The position numbers and the translations under genes are program-made. The notes under the pieces are model-generated. The model made no database searches and was not told the DNA's origin. It saw only the letters and a program-made list of their open reading frames with translations. A stretch of 56,856 nt of DNA from Pedosphaera parvula Ellin514 (lineage in GTDB: Bacteria; Verrucomicrobiota; Verrucomicrobiia; Limisphaerales; Pedosphaeraceae), in contig NZ_ABOX02000050.1 in assembly GCF_000172555.1 (NCBI RefSeq), forward strand, positions 1 through 56,856, given 5' to 3'. This document shows, piece after piece, positions 35,396 through 44,592 of this stretch (its first letter is position 1; every line of letters begins with the position of its first letter).

Positions 35396-37330
35396 ATGTC
35401 AATGCCCAGCGTATCGCAGCAGACACCAAAGGTCCCCAGTTCGACCAAAGCCACCTATCGCAATCCTTGGGCATGGGTTTCCACGCTCTACCTCGCAGAA
35501 GGTCTCCCGTACGTGGTGGTGATGATCGTCGCGGTCATTATCTACAAGGGCATGGGCATTTCGAATACAGACATCGCTCTCTATACAAGCTGGCTTTATC
35601 TGCCGTGGGTCATCAAACCTCTCTGGAGTCCCATCGTGGATATCCTGAAAACCCGACGGCTCTGGATTTGGATCATGCAAATCATTATTGGAGGCGCGCT
35701 CGCCGGCGTTGCGCTATCCATTCCATCTCCCAACTTTTTTAAATACACCCTGGCTTTTTTCTGGATTCTCGCCTTCAGCTCGGCAACGCAGGACATCGCA
35801 ACGGATGGCTTCTACATGTTGGCAACTACTGAGAAGGAACAAGCCTTTTTCGTCGGCATCCGCAGCACATTCTACCGCATATCCACTATTTTCGGTCAGG
35901 GACTTCTCGTTATCCTCGCTGGTTACATTCAGAACAATACCGGTCTTCCAAAGGTTAATTTGCACGTGAATGCCAGGCCCGGGGTCGCCTTGATTCAATC
36001 CTTGGATCAACAACCAATCACCACTGCTCCTCTGGAAGGACAGTTGCGCATTCTCGCCCAACCTGAAGTGGTCGAGGTGAGTCCCGAAGTTCGTTCAAAA
36101 AAGGAGATACAGTCACTGATTGCCTTGGCCAAAAGCAACAATGTCCAAAATGGCTTTTATCAGCTTGAAAAGAAAGCCGAGGACAACCCTTCCTGGTGGA
36201 GCACCTATGTTAGCAAACCCATTGGCGCCCTATTCTCAACCTTGATCTCAAACCCTTTGGAAGCCTTCCTCAAATCGCATTTCGCACCAGAACCCAAATC
36301 CAAGAGCGATACTTCAGGAAACATTGGCTTGGTTTCAATTCATCTCTCCAAACCCCCGGGTAAAGATGTCGTGGTAAGCCTCGGTTCCAGAGTGAGCATG
36401 GGCTTGGGTGCCAGTGATGATAAGAGCTTTTCCGTGGCCGAAGGCACGCGACTCGTCTTCAACGATCAAAACTGGAATCAGCCTGCGCTGGGTGTAATTC
36501 AACTCGATCCAAAGTTAAAAACATCGGCTTCCACCACCATGCAGGTCTCCTCAGGCAACATCCCTCTCTCCTGGGTCATCACGATGTTTATTTTGTCCGC
36601 AATGTTCCTCTTTTTTGGAATCTACCATCGATTTATTCTGCCCTGGCCGGCGACTGACCAGCCTAGAACTGCAGATTCCTTGAAAAAGTTTATGAAGGAG
36701 TTTTTCCACACCTTCGGCACTTTCTTCAAAAAGGATAAAATTGGATTCCTGATTCTCTTCATGATCTTCTATCGCTTCGCTGAAGCGCAGTTGGTCAAGA
36801 TGGTCGCTCCCTTCCTGCTCGATGCCCGTGAGGTCGGCGGCCTGGGGTTGACCACTGCCCAATTTGGGCTCGCCTACGGAACCATCGGAATTGCCGCACT
36901 TACGATTGGCGGTCTTTGTGGTGGAGTGGTGGCGGCGAAAAAAGGCCTGAAGTTCTGGATCTGGTGGATGGTGCTCGCAATTCATCTGCCGGATGCGGTC
37001 TTCGTTTATCTTTCATACGCCATGCCGGACAACTTCTGGATCATCAACCTTTGCATCGCCATTGAGCAATTCGGTTACGGTTTTGGATTCACTGCCTACA
37101 TGCTTTACTTGATCTATATCGCCCGCGGCCAGCATTCAACCGCGCATTACGCCATCTGCACCGGGTTCATGGCACTGGGCATGATGATTCCAGGTATGTT
37201 CAGCGGCTGGCTGCAGGACATCATCGGCTATCAACATTTTTTCATCTGGGTCCTGCTGGCCACGATTCCAGGCTTCCTGATCATAAAATTTATTCCGCTC
37301 GATGCCGAATTTGGGAAGAAAACTTCCTAG
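35396..37330 (+). CDS. AmpG-like MFS transporter with a large soluble insert
   Basis: A 644-residue MFS (PAT/AmpG-like) protein. The N-terminal six helices (about 25-180) carry NPWAWVSTLYLAEGLPY and the SSATQDIATDGFYML block typical of AmpG proteins, which import muropeptides in known cases. Residues about 182-390 then form a soluble, beta-rich domain: SIHLSKPPGKDVVVSLG...RLVFNDQNWNQPALGVIQLD resembles a Calx-beta/cadherin-like repeat with the NWNxP mark. Six further helices follow from about 392 to 640. The insert makes the protein about 150-200 residues longer than a common AmpG. Substrate unknown; the insert faces one side of the membrane, probably the periplasm by loop parity. Confidence 0.82.
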   Translation: MSMPSVSQQTPKVPSSTKATYRNPWAWVSTLYLAEGLPYVVVMIVAVIIYKGMGISNTDIALYTSWLYLPWVIKPLWSPIVDILKTRRLWIWIMQIIIGGALAGVALSIPSPNFFKYTLAFFWILAFSSATQDIATDGFYMLATTEKEQAFFVGIRSTFYRISTIFGQGLLVILAGYIQNNTGLPKVNLHVNARPGVALIQSLDQQPITTAPLEGQLRILAQPEVVEVSPEVRSKKEIQSLIALAKSNNVQNGFYQLEKKAEDNPSWWSTYVSKPIGALFSTLISNPLEAFLKSHFAPEPKSKSDTSGNIGLVSIHLSKPPGKDVVVSLGSRVSMGLGASDDKSFSVAEGTRLVFNDQNWNQPALGVIQLDPKLKTSASTTMQVSSGNIPLSWVITMFILSAMFLFFGIYHRFILPWPATDQPRTADSLKKFMKEFFHTFGTFFKKDKIGFLILFMIFYRFAEAQLVKMVAPFLLDAREVGGLGLTTAQFGLAYGTIGIAALTIGGLCGGVVAAKKGLKFWIWWMVLAIHLPDAVFVYLSYAMPDNFWIINLCIAIEQFGYGFGFTAYMLYLIYIARGQHSTAHYAICTGFMALGMMIPGMFSGWLQDIIGYQHFFIWVLLATIPGFLIIKFIPLDAEFGKKTS

Positions 37331-37393
37331 CAACGTGCACTTGAATGGTTCCGGTTGGCTCTGCTTTTTGAATTTGCAGGCGTGGGAGTAAGC

Positions 37394-38584
37394 TCAGCTC
37401 TTTTTGACGAACAAAGCCAAAGAAGCGGTATAGCCGTGGAGGAAATTCCTTTCTCCTACCGGACCAATTTCTCCGTTGCAGAAGAATCCGGACATCCCAA
37501 CGGGTCCCAGCATTTCCTGAATCATCTTTGCATCGTGGTCTGGCTCTCCAAACAATCCCTGACCGCGGCCATTGCAACTGCACAGGCAACCGCCATAGAC
37601 CGTGGCGCCTGCCAGCTGCTTCCTGGCCCGCGCCAACAGAGCTTTCATGTCTTCTGTAGCCGCTGCTGCATCACGTCTTTGGAATTGGATGGTTTGCCCC
37701 AGACGCGGCAACGCTCCCACGGCAATGATACCGGATTGGGGATCAACACCGATGAGGTTGCGCACCAGGAAATCGCCACGATGATATTCTTCCAGATATT
37801 CATTCATGACCAACCCGATGAATAGATTTCCCCGCGAAGCTTGCTGCTCGTCTTGCGTGAGCGTGCCGAAAGTTTCAGCGAGAACTTCAAATGCGGGACG
37901 ATTTCCAATTTCCTGAATCAAATTCTTCTCGACCTTCGTCAACGTCCAGGTATCGCCAATCGGTGTGCATCCCTGTGAAATGACTCCGACCAGTTTCACG
38001 TCTCCGCCAATGGAAATGGCCACTCCACCCTCTTCATACACTTCCCCATTCAAATAAAGCTGGGTTTGCTGTGTGGTCTGTTCGCCACTGGCAAGTCCTC
38101 CAAGAATCGGCGCTGGCGCGTAAGCCTCGTTCCAACTGCCGAGCCAGGCTTCACAATCCATGTTGAAAGGATCAGCAAAGGCCAGCCAACCGTTGGTCTG
38201 CTCAGGAGTAACGCCGGTTTTGTGCTGCCAGTAAGCACGACCGCTGCCTTGCTCCAGATCCGCCTGAGTAAATCGGAACGCCTTCAATTCAGCACCCGGA
38301 AGCGAGTAGAGCGCCACCACCAGTCCGCCATCATCTTCGAACTCGTGAACACCCGTGATCAGGCTGTTGCTGGAGCAACCCGCCAGCAACGGTATCTGGC
38401 CGTCGACTCGTAGAATTTCCAGAATCTGCTCCGCTTGAGGAAACATTTTCGGTGACATGAAAACCAGTCCCAGCGAAACCTTGGGGGCGTGCAATTCGGC
38501 ACGCAATTTCCGCGCCCAGGCCTGAAAGGCGGCCTCCTCAAACTCCCCTCGCCAGTGTGCGGTCACGGCAAATTCACTTTGCAT
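37394..38584 (-). CDS. FIST domain protein
   Basis: A 396-residue protein with FIST-N and FIST-C domains. The N-terminal half has LGLVFMSPKMF and LLAGCSSNSLITG, the FIST-N small-ligand pattern; the second half has GGVAISIGGDVKLVGVISQG and LSCNGRG-like SCNGRGQGLFGEPDHD, the FIST-C pattern with conserved Cys and Asn. FIST domains sense small ligands such as amino acids and are often fused to or encoded beside GGDEF or histidine kinases; none lies here, so the output partner is unknown. No membrane segment; cytosolic. Confidence 0.85.
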   Translation of the reverse strand: MQSEFAVTAHWRGEFEEAAFQAWARKLRAELHAPKVSLGLVFMSPKMFPQAEQILEILRVDGQIPLLAGCSSNSLITGVHEFEDDGGLVVALYSLPGAELKAFRFTQADLEQGSGRAYWQHKTGVTPEQTNGWLAFADPFNMDCEAWLGSWNEAYAPAPILGGLASGEQTTQQTQLYLNGEVYEEGGVAISIGGDVKLVGVISQGCTPIGDTWTLTKVEKNLIQEIGNRPAFEVLAETFGTLTQDEQQASRGNLFIGLVMNEYLEEYHRGDFLVRNLIGVDPQSGIIAVGALPRLGQTIQFQRRDAAAATEDMKALLARARKQLAGATVYGGCLCSCNGRGQGLFGEPDHDAKMIQEMLGPVGMSGFFCNGEIGPVGERNFLHGYTASLALFVKKS

Positions 38585-38757
38585 AAAGGCAAGTTAACGG
38601 GGCCGTGCCGGATTGCAAACCCAACCAGCACCTAAATTTCAGGGCTCGCCACGCCGCAGAAACCTGCTCCGCAACCGATTGCAAAGCTTCAGAAGCAGCT
38701 CTACTCATTTTCCGCATCCCATGGCTGGGATGAGCGGGCTTCGCACAACTCTCAGTC

Positions 38758-39849
38758 TTAAGCAATTTGAGGCGTATGCTTGAATTTGCGTGGGCGTCCG
38801 AAGGGCACCCACTCAACCACGTACAAATCGCCATGGGAATCCACCGTCAGTGCATGCGGTGCGGCAAACATGGATGGATTCTTGCTGTTGTCCGGCTTGT
38901 CCTTTCCATCCCCTAGATGTGCCACCAACTTATCGTTCGCATCCAGAATGGTGACACGACTCGCCAGATCAGGAATAAAAAGTTTATCTTTGTGCTGATA
39001 GAAACAACACGGGTTACGCACATCACCCGTTAGCGTCCTCTTATATTCGAGTTCCGGTGAGAAAACCTCGATGCGATCATTATGACGGTCGGCAATATAA
39101 ACTTCCTGATCCCCCTTCAAGGTATTAATCCAAACTCCATGACAGGTGTTGAACTGTCCATGTTCCTTGCCACGGGTCCCAAAGGTCTTGATGTGCTTAA
39201 AATTCTTATCAAACCGACTGACACGCTGGCTGCCGTATCCATCTACGACGTAAATGTCCCCATTGGCCGCTACAGCCACGTCGGTCGGATTGGTCCAATC
39301 AAATTTTTGTGAAGTGCTGTCTTCCTTCTCCACATTTCCGATCTGATAAAGGATTTTCCCTTTCAGATCTGTCTTGTAAACACGCTTGCCCTTTTTGGGA
39401 CCCTCTTTATTGGTGCTGACATTCTCAGTCCAATAAATGAATTCATCGTCGCCCTCTTTATTCCAATACAGGCAGTGTGCAGTGTCGGCCACTTCTGCCG
39501 TGGTATACCCGACCTTCTGGGCAAAATCATTGCTCCAGGTCTCCAGCAACTTTCCGTCCGGATCAAAGATGGCAACGCAAGGGTTTGCAGAACGGGAGGT
39601 GACGAAAATGCGGTCCTTGGAATCCACAATAATCCCACACCCATGACCATACTTCATTCCAGCGGGAAGCTTGCCCCAATCCTCGACCAGTTCATACGTA
39701 TGATATCCACTACCAATGCGGACAGGTTCTTTTTTTTCTTCTGCAAAACCTGAGCCCGGCAGAGCCAGACCGGCAGTTGCAGTCGCTGCCATTTTGACAA
39801 AATCACGACGGGTAAGACGATGGGGAAAAAGGTATTCGTTGCCTTTCAT
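38758..39849 (-). CDS. Tat-exported NHL-repeat protein
   Basis: A 363-residue protein with a Tat signal: HRLTRRDFVKMAATATAGLA (SRRxFLK-like RR motif at residues 14-15), cut near PGSGFA. An AAAGGACAAGC ribosome site precedes the ATG. The mature part holds NHL-like blades (GIIVDSKDRIFVTS, DVAVAANGDIYVVDGYGSQR, GVWINTLKGDQEVYIADRHNDRI, LTVDSHGDLYVVEW), a six-bladed propeller as in peptidyl-alpha-hydroxyglycine lyases. A Tat signal implies folding in the cytosol, perhaps with a cofactor. Substrate not known. Confidence 0.83.
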   Translation of the reverse strand: MKGNEYLFPHRLTRRDFVKMAATATAGLALPGSGFAEEKKEPVRIGSGYHTYELVEDWGKLPAGMKYGHGCGIIVDSKDRIFVTSRSANPCVAIFDPDGKLLETWSNDFAQKVGYTTAEVADTAHCLYWNKEGDDEFIYWTENVSTNKEGPKKGKRVYKTDLKGKILYQIGNVEKEDSTSQKFDWTNPTDVAVAANGDIYVVDGYGSQRVSRFDKNFKHIKTFGTRGKEHGQFNTCHGVWINTLKGDQEVYIADRHNDRIEVFSPELEYKRTLTGDVRNPCCFYQHKDKLFIPDLASRVTILDANDKLVAHLGDGKDKPDNSKNPSMFAAPHALTVDSHGDLYVVEWVPFGRPRKFKHTPQIA

Positions 39850-39936
39850 GCTTGTCCTTTCGTTGGGGGTTCGCAGCGAAGCTATCCGAAAATGGCAACG
39901 TATGTCGAGTGAAAAATAGTTGCAATGTCAAGTGCA

Positions 39937-39970
39937 ATAAAAAACGGCGCAAGCACTGGAGCTTGCGCCG
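39937..39970 (-). terminator. intrinsic terminator after the DUF5069 gene
   Basis: A perfect ten-base-pair stem (CGGCGCAAGC / GCTTGCGCCG) with a six-base loop is followed on the minus strand by TTTTTTATT. It lies 24 bases past the DUF5069 stop and before the NHL gene. Confidence 0.9.
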
Positions 39971-39993
39971 GCACAAATCAACAGAACCAAATT

Positions 39994-40434
39994 TTACTTG
40001 AGAACGGCTTCGTGGAATTCCTTCCAGTCATCCAGATTATTCAAGTTTACTGCATCTTTGGAGGCGGAAGCATCATCCGAAAGACCATTCGCATGGAGAA
40101 TGCACTTGCGCGTATCATCATCATGATGGTAGCCGCGGATGGCTGCATTTAGATTCTCAATGGAAGCCTTGTCGAGCTTGGTGGCATTCTGCTTCACCCA
40201 GGCCTCAAACTGAGGATACGTTGGCTTGCTCGTCTTGATAAACTTCAACACGGCATCACGATTCAAACCGATGCCGTCGATAACCATCTGGTCATAACCT
40301 TTGCCAGCGCCAGGATAGCCCGGAGCCAGTTTACCACAGGCTTCGAGGGAGGCTTTGAGCCACAAACGCGGCAGATGAAGGACACCCAATGGACCGGCAA
40401 CGCCTGAACTAATAAGAGGTACAATAGTATTCAT
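39994..40434 (-). CDS. DUF5069 domain protein
   Basis: About 146 residues from the ATG at 40434. LHLPRLWLKASLEACGKLA, PGAGKGYDQMVIDGIGL and PTYPQFEAWVKQNA are the conserved blocks of DUF5069, a small cytosolic family common in PVC bacteria. Structure and role are unknown. The longer frame adds 18 residues that do not fit the family. A strong terminator follows. Confidence 0.8.
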   Translation of the reverse strand: MNTIVPLISSGVAGPLGVLHLPRLWLKASLEACGKLAPGYPGAGKGYDQMVIDGIGLNRDAVLKFIKTSKPTYPQFEAWVKQNATKLDKASIENLNAAIRGYHHDDDTRKCILHANGLSDDASASKDAVNLNNLDDWKEFHEAVLK

Positions 40435-40512
40435 AGTTTGTGCAATTGAGTAATGAGGGCTTAGGCATGAGAGATTAAGGACAACCATCCGATTCGGTCA
40501 ACGCGAATTTAT

Positions 40513-41364
40513 TCAGCTACATCCTAAAACAATGACCCTCTGTGGGTGGGAGTAAATGTTCATGCTTCCTCCTCGCAAAAATCCGACCAACGTCTGCCCG
40601 CTCTCCCGCGCAAACTCCACCGCCAGGCTGGACGGCGCTGACACCGCGCAAACAATCGGAATCCTTGCAGCAAGCGCTTTCTGCATGATCTCAAAGGAAG
40701 CCCTTCCGCTCACCAACAACACATGGTTGCTCAGGGATATCTGTTTCAGAAAACAATGACCCAACACTTTATCCACCGCATTGTGCCGGCCCACATCTTC
40801 TCTCATGACGAGCAAGTTTCCTTGCACATCAAAGATTCCCGCTCCATGCAGACCACCGGTTTTGGAGAACGTCTCCTGTGCCGAACGCAAACAATCCGGC
40901 AACTGCAAAATCATTTCGGGCGCAATCGTCACGTTGGAATCAACGGGAGTGAAATGCTGATGCACCGATTCGATCGAGGCTTTGCCGCACAGCCCGCAAC
41001 TGGACGAAGCAAATACATGCCGGGTTAATTCTTCAAAGTTCACCGCAACATCAGGCGCAAGAAAGACATTCACTGTATTCTGATAATTGGCAGCCTCACC
41101 TTGTTGACAGTACGCCACCTCCACTACATCGCTTCTTCTTTTAATGATGCCTTCGGTCAAAAGAAATCCAACCGCCAACTCCTCATCCTGCCCGGGAGTC
41201 CTCATTGTGATCGCCACGCTCTTGCCGCGCACACGAATCTCCAGCGGTTCTTCGGTGACAAGCTGATCATCCTCCTCCAGCAATTTCCCACCAACCCGCC
41301 AGCGTAGCACTTTCGCGGGAGTGATTTCTGAACCACCTGTTTGTTGTTTTTGTTCGTTCGTCAC
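40513..41364 (-). CDS. fdhD: formate dehydrogenase accessory sulfurtransferase FdhD
   Basis: A 283-residue FdhD. The family CxxC site is in SSCGLCGKAS (Cys123, Cys126). RTPGQDEELAVGFLLTEGI, GLHGAGIF, VMREDVGRHNAVDKV and LLVSGRASFEI are the other family blocks. FdhD moves sulfur from IscS to the bis-MGD cofactor before it is inserted into formate dehydrogenase. It lies 59 bases after the FdhF/YdeP-type molybdoenzyme gene on the same strand, so it probably serves that enzyme. Cytosolic. Confidence 0.93.
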   Translation of the reverse strand: MTNEQKQQTGGSEITPAKVLRWRVGGKLLEEDDQLVTEEPLEIRVRGKSVAITMRTPGQDEELAVGFLLTEGIIKRRSDVVEVAYCQQGEAANYQNTVNVFLAPDVAVNFEELTRHVFASSSCGLCGKASIESVHQHFTPVDSNVTIAPEMILQLPDCLRSAQETFSKTGGLHGAGIFDVQGNLLVMREDVGRHNAVDKVLGHCFLKQISLSNHVLLVSGRASFEIMQKALAARIPIVCAVSAPSSLAVEFARESGQTLVGFLRGGSMNIYSHPQRVIVLGCS

Positions 41365-41423
41365 AGGCTGTCAACATTCAGAGTGGATGACGCTCGTTTG
41401 GGCAATCAAATGATCTGGACGCA

Positions 41424-43646
41424 CTAAACCTTCTCCACGCGCACCCAGGCATTGTAATCCGGAACCATCCCGGCAGGATCTACCATGCCACGCTGAACAA
41501 TTACATTCCCCTCAGGCCAGTGAATCTGCAGATTCCCGCGCGCAATCGGAGCCAGAAATACAAGTCCTTCGTAATGCCCAAGTTCATTTTTTAGCAACAC
41601 CCGATCTTCATGGACTAGGTGCAACTCCGCAGCATCGTCCGGATTCATCAGAACGGCATCGCGCGGCGCCTGGTTCAACGGATCGATCTCCGCATAAATC
41701 AATGTGTTAAACTGCTTGCCACGACGCGTGCTGACCTTGAACTCGCCCTGTTTTCGATTCAAATCCGGAAGCGGTACCGGGCAGAAGTGTGCTTTGCCAT
41801 CAGGGGTGTTGAATTTCCAGTCGGCGCAAAGGTGCGGACCGCCGTATTGGAAAGCCTCACCTGTTTTATTTAACTTTTGAAAACCATCGTAAAAGGGAAC
41901 CACACGCGCGATCTCCTCACGCATTTTCCAGCCGGTTTCACATCCCAGCAAATGAGCTTTCTCGGGATAGGCTGCGGCAGCCAGCTCGCGTAAAATCTTC
42001 CACTCAGCTTTTGCTTCGCCCACTTGGCGTGGAATTTCCGGCGTAAAGGCGATGCGGCGCTCGGTGATCGTCTCCGTCCCGCCGTCATCTTGTTCGTAAC
42101 GAGTTTTGGCTGGCAACAGAATCACCTCTTCCTTTGCCTCAATGAACATCTGGTCGGTAAGAATGATATCCTGATGCACCCGCATCGGCACGTTGGCCAG
42201 AGCCTGCTGAACATACTTTGGATCTGGCAGCGTGCGCAGGAAATTGCCACCCAAACAGTAGAGCACATCCATCTCTCCACGGGCGCAAGCCTCCACCATC
42301 TCAGTAGTCGTCAACCCAACCCACTCAGGAATCTTGAAACCATACTCTGCCGAGAGCTTTTGAGCATTTTCCGCATTGACCGGCTTGCCGCCGGGAAGTG
42401 CCGTCGCGTAAGCACCCATCTCCGCACCGCCCTGCACGGAAGAGTGTCCCCGAATAGGCATAAGCCCACATTTGTCCCGCCCCACATAGCCCTTTACCAA
42501 GCCGAGATTTAGCACCATTTGAACCGCATTGGCGCCAAAGACATGCTGCGTAATGCCCATGCTCCAAACCAGCACCGCATTCTTCGCCTGATGAATCAAC
42601 TCCGCGAACTCCTCCATGCTGGCGCGACCCATTCCGGATTGCTTCTCCAACACCGCCCAATCCATCTGCTCGGTTTGCTTCCTGAGCTCCTCAAAGCCAA
42701 CCGCATAATTCTTTACAAAGTTTTCATCCTCCCAACCGTTCGCGAAAATGACCTTCAACACACCATAAATAAAGGCAATGTCGCCTCCTTGCGATACCGG
42801 AAACCAATAATCCGCTATGTCAGTTCCAAACAGAGCGCTACTCATCGTGGACGGCACCCAATAACGTTTCATCCCCGGCTCCAAATAGGGATTCACCATT
42901 ATTACCTTCGTCCCGAGCTGTTTGGCTTCGTGCAAATACTTCGTGGTCACCGGTTGGTCATTGGCCGGATTGGCGCCAAAGAAAATAATCAGATCCGTAC
43001 CATACCAATCCTTATAGCTACATGTGGTGGCCGCCACACCTACTGCAGCTTTCATGGCTGCGGTTGATGGTGCATGACATAGTCGCGCGGCGTTATCGAC
43101 ATTATTTGTGCCGAGAAAGCGTGCGACCTTCTGCGCCATATAATAAATCTCATTGGTCACCCCACGCGAAGTCACGAACATCGCCCAGCGTTTCGGATCT
43201 GTCGCCCGCAGCTTTTTGCCAATCCGCGCATAGGCTTCATCCCACGAAATCCGTCGAAAACCTTTGGCTGATTTCCCTCGCAGCATTGGGTAAGGCAGGC
43301 GTCCCAATTCACGCAGTTGCGCATTGTCCAGCTTGCTGAGATTGGCGACATCCTCCAAAATTTTAACATCCAACGCCGGCATGGTGTTCAGGCGCAGCAA
43401 ATTTAACCTCGTCATGCACAGGTGAACCCCCTTGATGGTCCAATCATGAAAGCCCGCCACTCCCAGCGCACAACCATCGCAAACTCCCCGGCTCAATACT
43501 TTGTACGCGTAGCCAAGGTTATCCCGATTCTTCCAAATCACCTGCCCCATGTCGCGAAAGTGTTTGGGCTTGGCCTGCCCCAGTCCGAAGGGAACGGCTG
43601 ACTTCAGCCTATCCTTCCAATTTTTCTGGAGCTTATGCGAGGTCAT
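41424..43646 (-). CDS. FdhF/YdeP-family molybdopterin oxidoreductase
   Basis: A 740-residue bis-MGD molybdoenzyme close to the YdeP/FdhF group (TIGR01701; usual length about 760). VCDGCALGV with a later Cys in GVHLCMTRLN (residues about 55-80) is the N-terminal Cys region. NAARLCHAPSTAAMKAAVG has a Cys at the molybdenum ligand position, not selenocysteine. FFGANPANDQPV, GLMPIRGHSSVQGGAEMG and DPLNQAPRDAVLMNPDDA are cofactor-binding blocks. The reaction is unknown; formate oxidation is possible, but the physiological substrate of YdeP-type enzymes is generally unclear. It starts six bases after a TIM-barrel isomerase gene, and FdhD follows. Confidence 0.88.
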   Translation of the reverse strand: MTSHKLQKNWKDRLKSAVPFGLGQAKPKHFRDMGQVIWKNRDNLGYAYKVLSRGVCDGCALGVAGFHDWTIKGVHLCMTRLNLLRLNTMPALDVKILEDVANLSKLDNAQLRELGRLPYPMLRGKSAKGFRRISWDEAYARIGKKLRATDPKRWAMFVTSRGVTNEIYYMAQKVARFLGTNNVDNAARLCHAPSTAAMKAAVGVAATTCSYKDWYGTDLIIFFGANPANDQPVTTKYLHEAKQLGTKVIMVNPYLEPGMKRYWVPSTMSSALFGTDIADYWFPVSQGGDIAFIYGVLKVIFANGWEDENFVKNYAVGFEELRKQTEQMDWAVLEKQSGMGRASMEEFAELIHQAKNAVLVWSMGITQHVFGANAVQMVLNLGLVKGYVGRDKCGLMPIRGHSSVQGGAEMGAYATALPGGKPVNAENAQKLSAEYGFKIPEWVGLTTTEMVEACARGEMDVLYCLGGNFLRTLPDPKYVQQALANVPMRVHQDIILTDQMFIEAKEEVILLPAKTRYEQDDGGTETITERRIAFTPEIPRQVGEAKAEWKILRELAAAAYPEKAHLLGCETGWKMREEIARVVPFYDGFQKLNKTGEAFQYGGPHLCADWKFNTPDGKAHFCPVPLPDLNRKQGEFKVSTRRGKQFNTLIYAEIDPLNQAPRDAVLMNPDDAAELHLVHEDRVLLKNELGHYEGLVFLAPIARGNLQIHWPEGNVIVQRGMVDPAGMVPDYNAWVRVEKV

Positions 43647-43652
43647 GACTTC

Positions 43653-44516
43653 TCAATCATTCACTTTTGGCTTCCATTTTTTAATGGCTCGACGCCAACA
43701 CTTTTCTATTTCACTACGTAGTATAATAGCATCCTCCCAACTATTGGGTAGAGAATGCAAATTGTATCCCAGCCAAAGCGGCCCCATTTCAGGCACGACA
43801 ATCATTTCACGCCCCGGATTCGCCGTCTCCAGCCAGGTTTCCATCACTTTCTCGACAAATGGCAGATAATCCAAAACTTCGGGTGTTAGTTTTCCGCGCC
43901 CATTCGTCACCGGCACTTGGCAGTGATGGCCATTGAACGGACGGAAATGAAACTGCTGGGCACGCTGAATCAAATCAGGTCGCCTATTCAGACGTTCCCA
44001 ATAGGGTGGCAACAGATGCTTCACAATCGCCAGGTGCGAATGATCCCATGTCATCGGGAGAAGTTGACCGGTTGCTTTCTCGTATCCCTCAGCCAATGCA
44101 TAAGTCTTTTCAGGTGTTTCAGTGCAGGTGTCCCGATGGACCTCGATGGCAGGCTCCACTCCCAATCTCCGCCCCTCTGCCATCAACTTCTTCGCCAACT
44201 GCACCGCCACCTTGGCCAGTGTATCGTGGTCAGCTAATTGAACATTAATATGATGCGCTCCGGCATCCTTGTTCTGTTTTAGCAGTTTGCCAAATTCTTC
44301 CGGATTACCCGACGCAAAATATCCGACCCGCATCAAGTCATACTTATCGCCGAGTTTCTTGTGTTCTGGGGTAAGCAAACTGGTGAACCCATCGAAACCG
44401 GCTTCCTTTACTGCTTTAAGTTTTCGCTCCAAAGACCATTCCCGCTTTTTGGAAGGATACCAGACGAGCGTCCAAAGATTAATGATATGACGGAGAACAG
44501 GAGGAATCGGCTTCAT
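43653..44516 (-). CDS. sugar phosphate isomerase/epimerase-like TIM barrel
   Basis: 287 residues from the ATG at 44516; the longer frame adds a poor N-terminus. The barrel pattern is LKAVKEAGFDGFTS, HHINVQLADHD, VEPAIEVHRDTCTETP (Glu and His), MTWDHSHLAIVKH (Asp and His) and IVVPEMGPLW (Glu), similar to the metal sites of xylose-isomerase-like enzymes. Substrate unknown. It is six bases upstream of the molybdoenzyme gene and 76 after the beta-hydroxyacid dehydrogenase gene, which suggests a shared operon. Confidence 0.75.
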   Translation of the reverse strand: MKPIPPVLRHIINLWTLVWYPSKKREWSLERKLKAVKEAGFDGFTSLLTPEHKKLGDKYDLMRVGYFASGNPEEFGKLLKQNKDAGAHHINVQLADHDTLAKVAVQLAKKLMAEGRRLGVEPAIEVHRDTCTETPEKTYALAEGYEKATGQLLPMTWDHSHLAIVKHLLPPYWERLNRRPDLIQRAQQFHFRPFNGHHCQVPVTNGRGKLTPEVLDYLPFVEKVMETWLETANPGREMIVVPEMGPLWLGYNLHSLPNSWEDAIILRSEIEKCWRRAIKKWKPKVND

Positions 44517-44592
44517 GATTGATCGAGGCCAACAGCGGTTGGCTGTCGCGGAAAGCAAGCGGTTAGTGAACCCAACCGCCTGCTGGCAAAAA

